DNA of 64,000 nucleotides from contig JBAXWB010000002.1 in assembly GCA_037128595.1 (NCBI GenBank), positions 179,697 to 243,696 on the forward strand, read 5' to 3'. Of this stretch, positions 8,515 through 16,496 are shown one piece after another. A program made the position numbers and the translations under genes. The stretch is from a bacterium (GTDB taxonomy: Bacteria > Verrucomicrobiota > Kiritimatiellia > CAIKKV01 > CAITUY01). The notes beneath the pieces were generated by a model. The model was not told the origin of the DNA, made no database searches, and saw nothing but the letters and a program-made list of their open reading frames with translations. The number at the start of each line of letters is the position of its first letter. The first letter of the stretch is position 1.

Positions 8515-10353
8515 TTATGCGCCGGCTGCACCCAGGTCGCGGGACATCAAGGCGGCAATGCGGGCCGCAAAAACGGCCGGATTGTCGACTTTAGACCCTT
8601 CGGCCACATGCGCCAGGTCGCGCAGCAATTCGACACTTTCACCCAGCTTCGGGTTTTCCTTGTCGGCTTCATACATGGCCTGCACCGCAATCACCACCGG
8701 ATGGGCCGGATTGAGCTCCAGCACGCGCTCCGTTTGAGGCACCGGCTGTCCCATGCGGCGCATCATGGCTTCAATGTGCGGGCTCATGCTGTACTCGTCG
8801 CCGACCAGACAGGCCGGACTTTCCTTCAACCGGGAGGAGATGCGAACCTCTTTCACGCCAGCCAGCTTTTCGCCGACAAACCCGAGAAAGCCTTCAAACT
8901 TTTTCTTTTCGTCCTTCAGGGCATCGGCATCACCCAGCTCACCCTTATTGGCCGCTTTAAACTTTTTACCTTTGTATTCGCCGAGTTGCGGCATCACGAA
9001 TTCGTCGATCGGATCAAGCATGAAGAGGACTTCCTGTCCGCCCGCCTTGAAGCCTTCCAGAAAGGGTGAATTTTCAGCAATGCCGCGATGTTCAGCCGCG
9101 AGATAGATGATCTCTTTTTGTTCTTCTTTCATGTTTCCGACATAGTCGGCCAGCGAACGCATTTTACCGGCTTCAGTGGCGGTCGATTCAAACAGCAGCA
9201 AATCAGCAATTTTTTCGCGGTTTTCAAAGTCGTTCTGCAGTCCCTCTTTCAGCATGGGCCCGAACTCGGAATAGAAATTGAGATACTTGTCATAGCGCTG
9301 CGCCTTCATGTCGCCTAACGTTTTAAGAATCCGCGAGACCAGATTCCGGCGGATTTTATCCAAGCGCGGGTTTTCCTGGAGTATTTCGCGCGACACGTTC
9401 AGCGGCAGGTCGGCGGCATCCACGACGCCTTTCACAAAGCGCAGGTAGGGCGGCAGCAGGTTTTCAAATTCGTTGCTGATAAAGACCCGCTGAACATAAA
9501 GATTCAGGCGCGCCTTTTGGTCATTGGTCATCATCATGTCGAACGGCTTTTTCTCAGGAATAAAAAGCAGTGCCTTGAACTCAATGGCGCCTTCGGCGTT
9601 ATAATGGATCACTTCCGCCGGGGCAGTGAAGTCGTGCGAGATATGCTTGTAAAACTCGCTGTATTCTTCCGCCGTGACATCACTCTTTGAGCGCAGCCAG
9701 ATCGCTTTGCGGGTGTTGATGGTTTCCTCACCCATCACCACCGGATGCTCCACAAAGTCTGAGAATTTCTTGACCAGCGCACGAATCCGGAACTCTTCGA
9801 GATATTCCGCCGCGTCATCCTTGAGATGCAGCGTCACCATCGTGCCGCGTTTTTCACGGGTTCCTTCGGCGACCGTGAACGAGCCCGTTCCGGCGGAGGC
9901 CCAGCAGACCGCCGGGGCGCCGTGCATGCGGGATTCAACCGTGACGCGATCCGCCACCATGAACGAGGAATAAAACCCGACCCCGAACTGACCGATCAGT
10001 TCCGGATTCTCCTTGGCCCCGGACTCCTTGAGTTGCGCCAGAAACGCTTTGGTTCCCGAATGCGCAATGGTGCCCAGATTCCGGATCAGCGAGGCTTCAT
10101 CCATCCCGATCCCGTTGTCGGAAACCGTCAGCGTTTTCGCCTCTTTATCCACCGCTATCGAGATCTTCCAGTCGCTGTCCCCATCGAGCAGACTGGTGTC
10201 GGTCAGCGCTTCAAACCGGATCTTATCGATGGCATCGCAGGCATTGCTGATCAGTTCGCGGAGGAACACCTCCCGGTGGGAATACAGCGAATGCGTAATC
10301 AGATGCAGCAGTTGCGAAAGTTCGGTTTTAAATTCCATGGTTTTTTCGCTCAT
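8515..10353 (-). CDS. htpG: Molecular chaperone HtpG (Hsp90)
   Basis: A 612-residue bacterial Hsp90. The N-terminal GHKL ATPase domain shows SLYSHREVFLRELISNACDA, DNGIGM and NLGTIAHSGT with the ATP-binding Asn and Asp; QFGVGFYS is intact. The middle domain (LFIPEKKPFD, LPLNVSREILQENP) and C-terminal dimerisation domain follow, with usual family length. The start is placed at MSEKTMEF because a GGAG sits about 8 bases ahead. Longer in-frame translation upstream adds an unconserved hydrophobic stretch. As the last host gene before the tRNA-Thr fragment, it flanks the insertion site. Confidence 0.95.
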   Translation of the reverse strand: MSEKTMEFKTELSQLLHLITHSLYSHREVFLRELISNACDAIDKIRFEALTDTSLLDGDSDWKISIAVDKEAKTLTVSDNGIGMDEASLIRNLGTIAHSGTKAFLAQLKESGAKENPELIGQFGVGFYSSFMVADRVTVESRMHGAPAVCWASAGTGSFTVAEGTREKRGTMVTLHLKDDAAEYLEEFRIRALVKKFSDFVEHPVVMGEETINTRKAIWLRSKSDVTAEEYSEFYKHISHDFTAPAEVIHYNAEGAIEFKALLFIPEKKPFDMMMTNDQKARLNLYVQRVFISNEFENLLPPYLRFVKGVVDAADLPLNVSREILQENPRLDKIRRNLVSRILKTLGDMKAQRYDKYLNFYSEFGPMLKEGLQNDFENREKIADLLLFESTATEAGKMRSLADYVGNMKEEQKEIIYLAAEHRGIAENSPFLEGFKAGGQEVLFMLDPIDEFVMPQLGEYKGKKFKAANKGELGDADALKDEKKKFEGFLGFVGEKLAGVKEVRISSRLKESPACLVGDEYSMSPHIEAMMRRMGQPVPQTERVLELNPAHPVVIAVQAMYEADKENPKLGESVELLRDLAHVAEGSKVDNPAVFAARIAALMSRDLGAAGA

Positions 10354-10541
10354 ATGCATATCTCCTATCCAAATAAAGGGGTGAATCACAAAATCACAAG
10401 TCCGGCAGAATAGAGAAAGCAGGCCAAAAATCCAGCACTTCTTTAGGCGGAGCAAAAGAAATGCCACCAGGACCAAAGGGGGGATTTCCGCCAAAGGCTC
10501 CAGTAAAAACCAATAAAACCTAATGTTTACAGCGTTTTTAC

Positions 10542-10591
10542 TGGAGCCAGCTATCGGACTTGAACCGATGACCTGCTGATTACAAATCAGC
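10542..10591 (-). other. Phage attachment core: 3' fragment of a tRNA-Thr(TGT) gene
   Basis: On the minus strand this reads as anticodon stem GCTGA, loop TTTGTAA (anticodon TGT), stem TCAGC, variable AGGTC, T-arm ATCGG/TTCAAGT/CCGAT, acceptor strand AGCTGGC, discriminator T and CCA. No D-arm or 5' acceptor strand exists on the other side (10,592 onward). It is a displaced tRNA 3' end, the classical footprint of integration into a tRNA gene, and marks the left att site. The integrase starts about 170 bp away. The complete tRNA-Thr should sit at the opposite prophage end. Confidence 0.85.
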
Positions 10592-10727
10592 CTAAGGCCC
10601 CTGAGTAAGAACGCAAAATATCAGAAAAATAAGGGTTTGGATACTGAAAACATTGAATGAAGTGAATATAGACAAAAATCTCATAAATGATATTCTCTGT
10701 AGGTCTCGCATACAAAAGAAGGCTTCA

Positions 10728-10749
10728 AAGCATACTAGGAAGCGTACTA
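10728..10749 (+). promoter_or_regulatory. Two direct half-sites of the phage operator before the integrase
   Basis: AAGCATACTA and AAGCGTACTA lie head-to-tail here, 12 bp apart, and a related GCATACAAAAG occurs at 10,709. They share the half-site of the 20-bp palindrome found at other phage promoters and end 5 bp before the integrase ribosome-binding site. This suggests that integrase expression is tied to the same regulator. Confidence 0.55.
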
Positions 10750-10764
10750 AAATGGAGGTGATCC

Positions 10765-11958
10765 ATGAAAGATGAAATCAAAGGGCATCTCTTCAAAAGA
10801 AAATATCTTGGGAAAAAGCAAATCCGGCTCAAGCCCGAGGACCCGTTAGAGGGAAAATTCTACATTCAATATGACATCAACCGGCGCCGCTATGTCGATT
10901 GCCTCAATACAACCGACTTAGAAAAGGCAAGACAACGATGGGCTGATAAAAAAGCCGACCTGATGTTTATTACTGATGAGGAAAAATATCTCCAACGCCT
11001 GATTGAATCCAACGAAAGCAAGATCCGCAAGTTACAGAAACTTCAAAGCGGCGGCGGCATGATCCTCATTAAGGATGCCTTCGATAAATTCAAGGAATCG
11101 AAATACCGGAAGAAGGCAACCAGCGAAAAGACCTTGAAGGGGTATAAGCAGCAATTTACCCGCTTTGCCAACTGGAGCCCTGGCACGGTCAAGACCATGC
11201 GGGACCTCACCCCCCGGATATGTGAACTCTATATCGACGATCTTGAGAAGCAGGAAAAGCCAAAGCTCAATGCGGAGACCGTGGATAAACATGTCGGATT
11301 GCTGGAAATGATATGGAATGTCCTGCTCCCCGATGAAAAGAACCCGTGGCGCGGCCTGCATTCGACCATGGACCACACTCAGGTTGGATACCGTAGGTTG
11401 ACACTGGCAGAATGCAAAAGGCTCTACGAGGCGGCTGAGGGCGAATACAAAACGCTTGTGCTTCTAGGATTTGCCACCGGCCAACGGCTGATTGACTGCG
11501 CCACATTGGATTGGGATCAGGTCAACGTTAAAGACAAAATCATAGGCTTCACCCCGGCCAAGACCAAGAAGCGCAAAAATAAACTTGTGCTTATCCCCAT
11601 GTCGAAACAACTATCCGAATTGCTCAGTCACAAGGGCACAGGGTATGTGATGCCCACCATTGCAGAAAAATACAATGCTGATGCCGCCAAGATTTCCGAG
11701 AAAGTCTCAGAGTTATTTGCCAAGGAGGGCGTGAAGGTGTTGGATAATGAGGAAGGCCACGCCAGCTTCCACTCGTTCAGGCATACCTTTGCATCCATGC
11801 TGGACGAAGCCGGGTGCCCCTTGCAGATCCGTGCCTATCTGACAAATCACTCTCTCCCTGGGCAAAAGGAACTGATGCCGGGAGTTACGGCGGTCTACAG
11901 TCATCCCGACATTGAGCCCATTCGCAAGTGGGTGTTGAAAATTATCCCTAAAATCTGA
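10765..11958 (+). CDS. int: Tyrosine-family phage integrase
   Basis: A 397-residue site-specific recombinase. The N-terminal half has a Lys-rich arm-binding part and a SAM-like core-binding domain (about 95-200). The catalytic half carries GFATGQRLIDCATL (catalytic Arg about 240), HSFRHTFASML (His-x-x-Arg about 336-339) and the tyrosine in VYSHPDI (about 377). A near-perfect anti-16S match (GGAGGTGATCC) precedes the ATG. It should recombine the phage site with the host tRNA-Thr 3' end that lies directly upstream. The sequence is complete, with all catalytic residues visible, so the prophage could be able to excise if a directionality factor is present. Confidence 0.95.
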   Translation: MKDEIKGHLFKRKYLGKKQIRLKPEDPLEGKFYIQYDINRRRYVDCLNTTDLEKARQRWADKKADLMFITDEEKYLQRLIESNESKIRKLQKLQSGGGMILIKDAFDKFKESKYRKKATSEKTLKGYKQQFTRFANWSPGTVKTMRDLTPRICELYIDDLEKQEKPKLNAETVDKHVGLLEMIWNVLLPDEKNPWRGLHSTMDHTQVGYRRLTLAECKRLYEAAEGEYKTLVLLGFATGQRLIDCATLDWDQVNVKDKIIGFTPAKTKKRKNKLVLIPMSKQLSELLSHKGTGYVMPTIAEKYNADAAKISEKVSELFAKEGVKVLDNEEGHASFHSFRHTFASMLDEAGCPLQIRAYLTNHSLPGQKELMPGVTAVYSHPDIEPIRKWVLKIIPKI

Positions 11959-11997
11959 TTTCCCCCAACAAATCAGGCGGTTCAATCGAAAAGTTGG

Positions 11998-12017
11998 AAG
12001 CATACTAAAGTATGCTT
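11998..12017 (+). promoter_or_regulatory. Perfect 20-bp operator palindrome before the plus-strand accessory operon
   Basis: AAGCATACTAAAGTATGCTT is a perfect inverted repeat (9-bp arms, AA centre). It contains TACTAA, which could serve as a -10 box, and is followed by TTGACG. It lies 38 bp before the first small gene of the cassette at 12,055-16,496 and matches variants at 25,568, 33,644, 45,598 and 48,842. Confidence 0.7.
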
Positions 12018-12054
12018 GACGGTTTATGCACCTTTGGTGTAGCTTCCCACGCAA

Positions 12055-12204
12055 ATGGAAACACGCCTCATCAAACAATTTCGATGCAAACGGTGCGGTA
12101 ACTGGTTTACCCCGAAGAAAGAACCCACCCCCGGCAAAGAAGGCCGTTGCGGTAAATGTAAATCACCATACTGGTGGCTTGAGCGAAGGAATAAGAAATC
12201 ATGA
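12055..12204 (+). CDS. Small zinc-ribbon protein
   Basis: A 49-residue protein with two CxxC knuckles: FRCKRCGNWF and GRCGKCKSPYW. Such short zinc ribbons are frequent in phage early regions, where they act as nucleic-acid or protein-binding adaptors. Its exact role is unknown. It is the first gene behind the perfect operator palindrome, and its TGA overlaps the ATG of the next gene (ATGA), so it heads a translationally coupled operon. Confidence 0.7.
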   Translation: METRLIKQFRCKRCGNWFTPKKEPTPGKEGRCGKCKSPYWWLERRNKKS

Positions 12205-12533
12205 GTGACATAAGAAACTGTCCAAACGTGAAGGAACTTGAGGCGGAACTGACTATCGCGGTAAAGCAGGTTGAAATCGCCCGCCGTGGATTTTCGGAAA
12301 TCATCAACTGGTCGGGAGATCCAAGTGACGGGGACCCTTCTTTATTCTCGCATGAAACCTTGCAGGCTATGGATAAACTAGCTCCTGAACAGAAATGCCA
12401 ATGGACCGAGGATGATACCTATTCGTGGGATACCGGCTGCGGTAATCGCCATCTGTTCAGTGAAGCCGGTCCATCAGAGAACAAGCACACATTCTGCCCA
12501 TACTGCGGGAAACGGATTGAGGTGGTGAAGTGA
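12201..12533 (+). CDS. Phage protein with C-terminal zinc knuckle
   Basis: A 110-residue protein. The first 60 residues are helical and acidic. The last 45 have W-rich sequence with a CxxC-type pair (TFCPYCGKRIE) and an upstream Cys (DTGCGNRH), the arrangement of the common phage Cys4 finger CPYCGK-x-I. The function is not known. It overlaps its neighbours on both sides by 4 bp. Confidence 0.65.
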   Translation: MSDIRNCPNVKELEAELTIAVKQVEIARRGFSEIINWSGDPSDGDPSLFSHETLQAMDKLAPEQKCQWTEDDTYSWDTGCGNRHLFSEAGPSENKHTFCPYCGKRIEVVK

Positions 12534-12802
12534 ATCTGAAAGAAGCGGTGCGACTCACCCAACAGGAGTCTGACTTTTGCTGTAATACCGACAAGCGTGA
12601 GCGTCTTGGAACCATTATTGATGCGCTCCATAAATCCCAAAAACGCGAGAAGGAATTCCGCAAGGCAATCATGTGGGCCTTGGGCGTCAATGGCGAATTC
12701 CCGGTGCGTACTGACGGCGCCGGTCCTTACTGGTGGCGCATGGAATTGATGCGTCGGGCCGGGGTATCCATTCAGGAGTTGAATAGGCAGGCAAAATCAT
12801 GA
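12530..12802 (+). CDS. Hypothetical phage protein
   Basis: A 90-residue, mostly helical protein with a charged middle (DKRERLGTIIDALHKSQKREKEF) and an aromatic patch GAGPYWWRMEL. I recognise no family. It overlaps the previous gene and the methyltransferase by 4 bp, so it belongs to the same coupled operon. Confidence 0.6.
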   Translation: MNLKEAVRLTQQESDFCCNTDKRERLGTIIDALHKSQKREKEFRKAIMWALGVNGEFPVRTDGAGPYWWRMELMRRAGVSIQELNRQAKS

Positions 12803-13680
12803 ACATCCTTGCCAACAGCTATTTTTCAGGCGCCGGGTTGATGGACTGCGGCCTTGAGCGCGGAGGCGTTCGTGTTCAGCAATCTTTCGAGATAGATGCT
12901 AAATGCTGTGAGACGCTCCGCCACAATTTCAGTCATGAAGTATCGGAAACAGACATCACTCAGAAGTTGGTGAGCAACGAGAAGGATTGTCACGTCATGG
13001 TTGCCACCTACCCATGCACGAAGTACAGCACGATTGCCGATATTCACGGCGCCCGGACCGGTGATGATCTTTTCTTGCACTTCTTCCGGCATGTTGCCAT
13101 CAGGAAGCCAGAGATGTATGTCGTGGAGAACGTCCCCGGAATGCGCAAGTTCCCCGTGGTGATGGAGTCCATGACCAAATTACCTGAATACTACGTCCAT
13201 GTGGTTTGCCCGGTGAAGTCTGAAATGTGGCTACCACAGAAGCGGAATCGCCTGATTATTATTGGCAGCAGGAAGCCTTTCTCGTGGCGTGAGCCCTCCC
13301 CGTCTGTCAGATGCACCCTGAGAGATATTCTTGAGGATGATCCACGCCCGGATATTCCTGATTATGTAGCCAAGCGCCTTGGCGGGGTCTACAGGGACAT
13401 GCCCATCATCAGCGACCCGGCCAGAGGGGACCTCGCCCCTACCTGCGTCGCCCACTATGCCAAGGACGTATCTACGCGCCTTGTAGCTGATGCCCGGTTC
13501 CCAGGCGGCGCCAGACCTTACACCGTGCGTGAATATGCCAGGTTGCAGGGAGTGCCGGACAGCTTCACTTTCTCGGGCACCGACCGGGATGCCTATCGGC
13601 AGATAGGGAATGGTGTTTCTGTGCCGGTTGGCGAGTGGGTGGGTAATGAGATTGTCAGGTATTTCGAGAGTTTCAATTAA
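12799..13680 (+). CDS. DNA (cytosine-5)-methyltransferase
   Basis: A 293-residue C5-MTase. It contains motif I YFSGAGLMDCGLE (SAM binding), motif IV TYPCTKYS with catalytic Cys73, motif VI VENVPG with Glu110, motif VIII QKRNRLIIIG, and motifs IX/X RLQGVPDSF and QIGNGVSVPV. The region between VIII and IX is short, so the target-recognition domain is small. No restriction endonuclease is nearby, so it is most likely an orphan phage enzyme protecting phage DNA from host restriction or marking it. The recognition sequence cannot be deduced. Confidence 0.92.
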   Translation: MNILANSYFSGAGLMDCGLERGGVRVQQSFEIDAKCCETLRHNFSHEVSETDITQKLVSNEKDCHVMVATYPCTKYSTIADIHGARTGDDLFLHFFRHVAIRKPEMYVVENVPGMRKFPVVMESMTKLPEYYVHVVCPVKSEMWLPQKRNRLIIIGSRKPFSWREPSPSVRCTLRDILEDDPRPDIPDYVAKRLGGVYRDMPIISDPARGDLAPTCVAHYAKDVSTRLVADARFPGGARPYTVREYARLQGVPDSFTFSGTDRDAYRQIGNGVSVPVGEWVGNEIVRYFESFN

Positions 13681-13695
13681 AGGAGAATTGAGAGA

Positions 13696-14049
13696 ATGAA
13701 AATCAGAACAGGCAATATTAAAGAAAAGGATGTTGTGCGCATTCTGGAAACCCCGTGGTGGCCTCCAATGCTTTCAAGTGATGGACGTTATTATCGCCCT
13801 CAGGATGATTGCCCACCATCAGAAGGAAGTGGAATCGCTGTTTCCATTGGTTGCGATGGCGATGCGTGGGTTCAAACTTATCAGCCAATGATGCAATCAT
13901 GCAGATATCGTGTGCCCATGTTCGGCGGCGGAATGAGCCCGCGAGTGCGACAGGCATTATTGATTTTGGCAATGGCAATCAAATTAGATAACGAGGAAAA
14001 CCCTGTTTCATACGCAAAGGTGCCGGATGGTGAAGGGGGTAGAAAGTGA
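13696..14049 (+). CDS. Hypothetical phage protein
   Basis: A 117-residue protein preceded by a good ribosome-binding site (AAAGGAG). It contains GCDGDAWVQTYQPMMQSCRYRVPMFGGG and a helical C-terminus (RQALLILAMAIKLDNEEN). I do not recognise the family. It shares the coupled operon with its neighbours (4-bp overlap at the 3' end). Confidence 0.6.
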   Translation: MKIRTGNIKEKDVVRILETPWWPPMLSSDGRYYRPQDDCPPSEGSGIAVSIGCDGDAWVQTYQPMMQSCRYRVPMFGGGMSPRVRQALLILAMAIKLDNEENPVSYAKVPDGEGGRK

Positions 14050-14366
14050 GCGGACCAACAGCAAACTCTTTATGCCGAATTAATTACCTAAAAGACCCCG
14101 CCACTCTTGATAAACTATTGGATGCTTTTGAAAACGACGGGATGCCTATGGGAAGTGATCGGTGGGCGGAACATTGTTTTTACCGATTCAAAGAACTTCG
14201 CGAAAAAGAGGATCAACTACGAATTTTAGAACACAATATTTCTAAGCTGATGAAGGATACCTGCTTGTCCCGGAGTGCAGAATCCGTGTGGCTAATTCTT
14301 CGGAAAAACCTCACCAAAGAATTTCAAGAACAAAAAGCCATAGAAGACTTAAAGGTGATGCCGTGA
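14046..14366 (+). CDS. Hypothetical helical phage protein
   Basis: A 106-residue protein with GTG start overlapping the previous stop. It is highly charged and predicted helical, with a likely coiled coil at FKELREKEDQLRILEHNISKL. No recognisable domain. Confidence 0.55.
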   Translation: MSGPTANSLCRINYLKDPATLDKLLDAFENDGMPMGSDRWAEHCFYRFKELREKEDQLRILEHNISKLMKDTCLSRSAESVWLILRKNLTKEFQEQKAIEDLKVMP

Positions 14367-14731
14367 GCGAATTGAACCATCCACTTAATCCCAACGCCGT
14401 GACTTACTCGTCGAGCCAGGCAACAGAATGCGCCGTTTGCAGGGAACGGAAGCACACACCCTTACGCCGCGACGAAATGGGCGGCTATGTCTGCCTGACG
14501 TGCATTGACAAACGATTGGATAAGTTTGAGCTTCTACCGGACAATCCCTTTGACTCCCCAGTGAGATCCGGTTATTCCCGCGATGAGATTTACGAGCACG
14601 CCAAGACATTCATGGTTGAAACGTATGGCCCAGTCCGGGAAAGCCCCGACAAAGACAAGTGGCACGAGCGATTTGGATTCTTGCTGTCATTCCTGCATGA
14701 CCGATTCCCAAGTAACGAGGTGAAATCATGA
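14363..14731 (+). CDS. Phage protein with a Cys4 zinc finger
   Basis: A 122-residue protein starting at a GTG that overlaps the previous TGA (GTGA), the same coupling used throughout this cassette. ECAVCRERKHTPLRRDEMGGYVCLTCID forms a CxxC...CxxC finger. The remainder is helical (KWHERFGFLLSFLHDRF). The function is unknown. An upstream in-frame start exists but would lie inside the preceding gene. Confidence 0.6.
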   Translation: MSELNHPLNPNAVTYSSSQATECAVCRERKHTPLRRDEMGGYVCLTCIDKRLDKFELLPDNPFDSPVRSGYSRDEIYEHAKTFMVETYGPVRESPDKDKWHERFGFLLSFLHDRFPSNEVKS

Positions 14732-15030
14732 GACTGCACCTTGTTTTAACCCATCACTGGTTCGATGAAATTGCAGAAGGGCGTAAGTTTGTCGAATATC
14801 GCGCCCCGTCCGAACGATGGATGCGCCTAATTTACAGTAGGCGTTCAGAAATTATCCATGTGAGATTTGCGCGCGGCTACACAAAGCAGACCATGCTTTT
14901 CCCTGTGAGACTGATTGATATCGGGAAATGTCCATACGAAGGCTGGCAAGGTAATTTCATCAGAATCCATTTTGATGATCCAAATAACAGAGGCGTTAGA
15001 AGCAATGTAGTTCCAGAGGTGAAGGAATGA
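14728..15030 (+). CDS. ASCH-domain protein
   Basis: A 100-residue protein matching the small phage ASCH type: LTHHWFDEIAEGRKFVEYR, then a basic strand pair and RGYTKQTMLFPVRLIDIG, and finally a YEGWQGNFIRIHF segment. ASCH domains have a PUA-like fold and bind RNA or act on nucleotides (some are amidohydrolases). In phages they usually sit among host-takeover genes, as here between a zinc-finger gene and a small Cys-rich gene. Confidence 0.75.
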   Translation: MRLHLVLTHHWFDEIAEGRKFVEYRAPSERWMRLIYSRRSEIIHVRFARGYTKQTMLFPVRLIDIGKCPYEGWQGNFIRIHFDDPNNRGVRSNVVPEVKE

Positions 15031-15308
15031 AAATATTTATCTGCAATAAGGCTGGAAGCTTAAAGTATTGCCGCGAGTGTCCAAGATCTGTCCCGATGGA
15101 GAGAACATTACTTCTGCGAATTTGTCCGCTGAATGAAGATCAGATTACAATGATCCGCTACCGTGCTCCTCTTGAGGTTGCAATGCTGAAAGAGATCGTC
15201 AGGATACGCGCCAGAATGAAAGGCGAGGTGTACTACTCTGAGCAATGGTGGGCGATGGATGCTACGGTTTCAGTGTTGTGGACGGTTCTTAAGGATGGGC
15301 GGGGATGA
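15027..15308 (+). CDS. Hypothetical phage protein
   Basis: A 93-residue protein with an N-terminal cysteine cluster (FICNKAGSLKYCRECPRS, Cys in RICPLNE) that could bind a metal ion, followed by a helical region and a Trp-rich end (SEQWWAMDATVSVLW). Coupled to both neighbours by 4-bp overlaps. Function unknown. Confidence 0.55.
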   Translation: MKIFICNKAGSLKYCRECPRSVPMERTLLLRICPLNEDQITMIRYRAPLEVAMLKEIVRIRARMKGEVYYSEQWWAMDATVSVLWTVLKDGRG

Positions 15309-15493
15309 CCACCATCCATAATGATGATTTCGATATGTGCTGCGGTTCTCGGCCCCATGTCTTTCAGAAGTGCCGTGATGGCGATGTCATGGTCAAGTGT
15401 GGAATATGCGGAGATAAGTTGACGGTCAAATCACAGGACGCTTTGAGCAGTCTGATGATCGAATGGAACAAACGGCAAAGGAGTAAGGCGTGA
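15305..15493 (+). CDS. Lar-like (restriction alleviation) zinc-finger protein
   Basis: A 62-residue protein with the Lar-family layout: a first knuckle (MCCGSRPHV), a strand ending in VKCGICGDKL, then the conserved helix ending in IEWNKR. Lar of Rac prophage modulates the EcoKI restriction system; other members are uncharacterised. With the orphan methyltransferase 1.6 kb upstream it fits an anti-restriction role. The first CxxC is atypical (CCG), so the assignment is moderate. Confidence 0.6.
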   Translation: MTTIHNDDFDMCCGSRPHVFQKCRDGDVMVKCGICGDKLTVKSQDALSSLMIEWNKRQRSKA

Positions 15494-15675
15494 AAAAATG
15501 GTTCTCCAAATTCTGGAACTGTTACGTGTGGCGCTTCCATGACTGGACTTGCGCGGCGGCGGAAGGCATCCCTCCCACTACGAAACAGGTGTCCGATGGT
15601 ATTGAAGGATTTTGGGATTACGCACGAATGTACTGCAAGCGGTGCGGGAAAGTGTCAAAGCTTAATCATGAATGA
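15490..15675 (+). CDS. Small Trp-rich zinc-knuckle phage protein
   Basis: A 61-residue protein: WRFHDWTCAAAEGIPPT, GFWDYARMYCKRCGKVSK. This combination, an HDWT motif and a final CKRCG knuckle, recurs in many unrelated phage genomes as a conserved small protein of unknown function. Overlaps both neighbours. Confidence 0.65.
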   Translation: MKKWFSKFWNCYVWRFHDWTCAAAEGIPPTTKQVSDGIEGFWDYARMYCKRCGKVSKLNHE

Positions 15676-15955
15676 AATTCAGAAGATGGCTTGCCAGGCC
15701 GCACTGGAAAAGATGATCCGGGACGGCTATGTCTGCATCTGCACAATTGACAAGATCCTCAAAATCACCGGCGGGATACCGGACCGGAAAGACTACGAAG
15801 TTCTGCACGTCCTTCACTGCGTTCATTTCAGGGAGATGCCAAAAGACCTTTTGCGTGGTTTGCCGGTCATACTGGCCCGCGTCATCGGTTCCGAAGGGTT
15901 GATGTTTGATATAAGCACAGACTGCAAAACACTGTTACTTGATAGGGCAAAATGA
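15668..15955 (+). CDS. Hypothetical phage protein
   Basis: A 95-residue protein taken from the ATG that overlaps the previous gene by 8 bp. It contains RDGYVCICTIDKILKITGG and YEVLHVLHCVHFREMPKDLLRGLPVIL, a pattern I have seen in phage early proteins of unknown role. Helical, soluble. Confidence 0.6.
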   Translation: MNEIQKMACQAALEKMIRDGYVCICTIDKILKITGGIPDRKDYEVLHVLHCVHFREMPKDLLRGLPVILARVIGSEGLMFDISTDCKTLLLDRAK

Positions 15956-16116
15956 AATTAATTGATTTGTTTACGGTCGGAGAAGCCATAGGTTTTACCG
16001 GATTAGTTTCCGGGCTCGCGTACATTGAGACCCACGGCGGCGGAGAACATCCCAACATGTGGATTCTGGTTGGCTTGTGGGTATTATTTGGATTCAACCG
16101 GGCGAAGGGAGCATGA
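15952..16116 (+). CDS. Small membrane protein
   Basis: A 54-residue protein linked by ATGA overlaps at both ends. Two hydrophobic stretches (FTVGEAIGFTGLVSGLAYI and MWILVGLWVLFGF) separated by a Gly/His-rich loop suggest a hairpin in the membrane. Function unknown. It could be a superinfection-exclusion or holin-like peptide, but nothing proves that. Confidence 0.5.
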   Translation: MKLIDLFTVGEAIGFTGLVSGLAYIETHGGGEHPNMWILVGLWVLFGFNRAKGA

Positions 16117-16496
16117 ACATAATCAACCCGTTTAATAATTTGAAGCTGATGAAGTCGGAAAACCTGCATGTTATTGACAGAGTTCAATGCAGGCGCCCTA
16201 AATCCAAAAAGAAACGAATACGGGACAAATGGACAAAACGACAGGAGAATTTCAGGCACGTCGAAAAGGATCAGTGTTTCATGGTCTATGGGATGTTGAT
16301 TTGCTCTCCCAGCTTATTCAAGAAAATCACCGATAGCGTGATGAGGAATATCGAGTACGAGATGTTGTGTGGACCTCAACTTTCGTACGAGCAGTCGATA
16401 CCGATTCATCCGTATGCCGATCCCACGCTACGAAGCCCCATTCACGAACAGCCTTCCAGACAGCAAGCGCCTTTTCCGGGGCCATTCCATCGTTAA
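16113..16496 (+). CDS. Basic hypothetical phage protein, 3' end antisense to the next gene
   Basis: A 127-residue protein beginning at an ATG that overlaps the previous stop. The first 75 residues are basic and well formed (FNNLKLMKSENLHVIDRVQCRRPKSKKKRIRDKW, then FMVYGMLICSPSLF), resembling a widespread small phage protein. The last about 50 residues are Pro/Gln/Ser-rich and lie antisense to the DUF1353 gene, so the natural stop may have been lost. It is the last gene of the plus-strand cassette. Confidence 0.55.
   Translation: MNIINPFNNLKLMKSENLHVIDRVQCRRPKSKKKRIRDKWTKRQENFRHVEKDQCFMVYGMLICSPSLFKKITDSVMRNIEYEMLCGPQLSYEQSIPIHPYADPTLRSPIHEQPSRQQAPFPGPFHR

Noticed and set aside
10542..10620. 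Complete tRNA-Thr gene
   Set aside because: No D-arm or 5' acceptor strand can be found upstream of the anticodon stem; only the 3' part exists.
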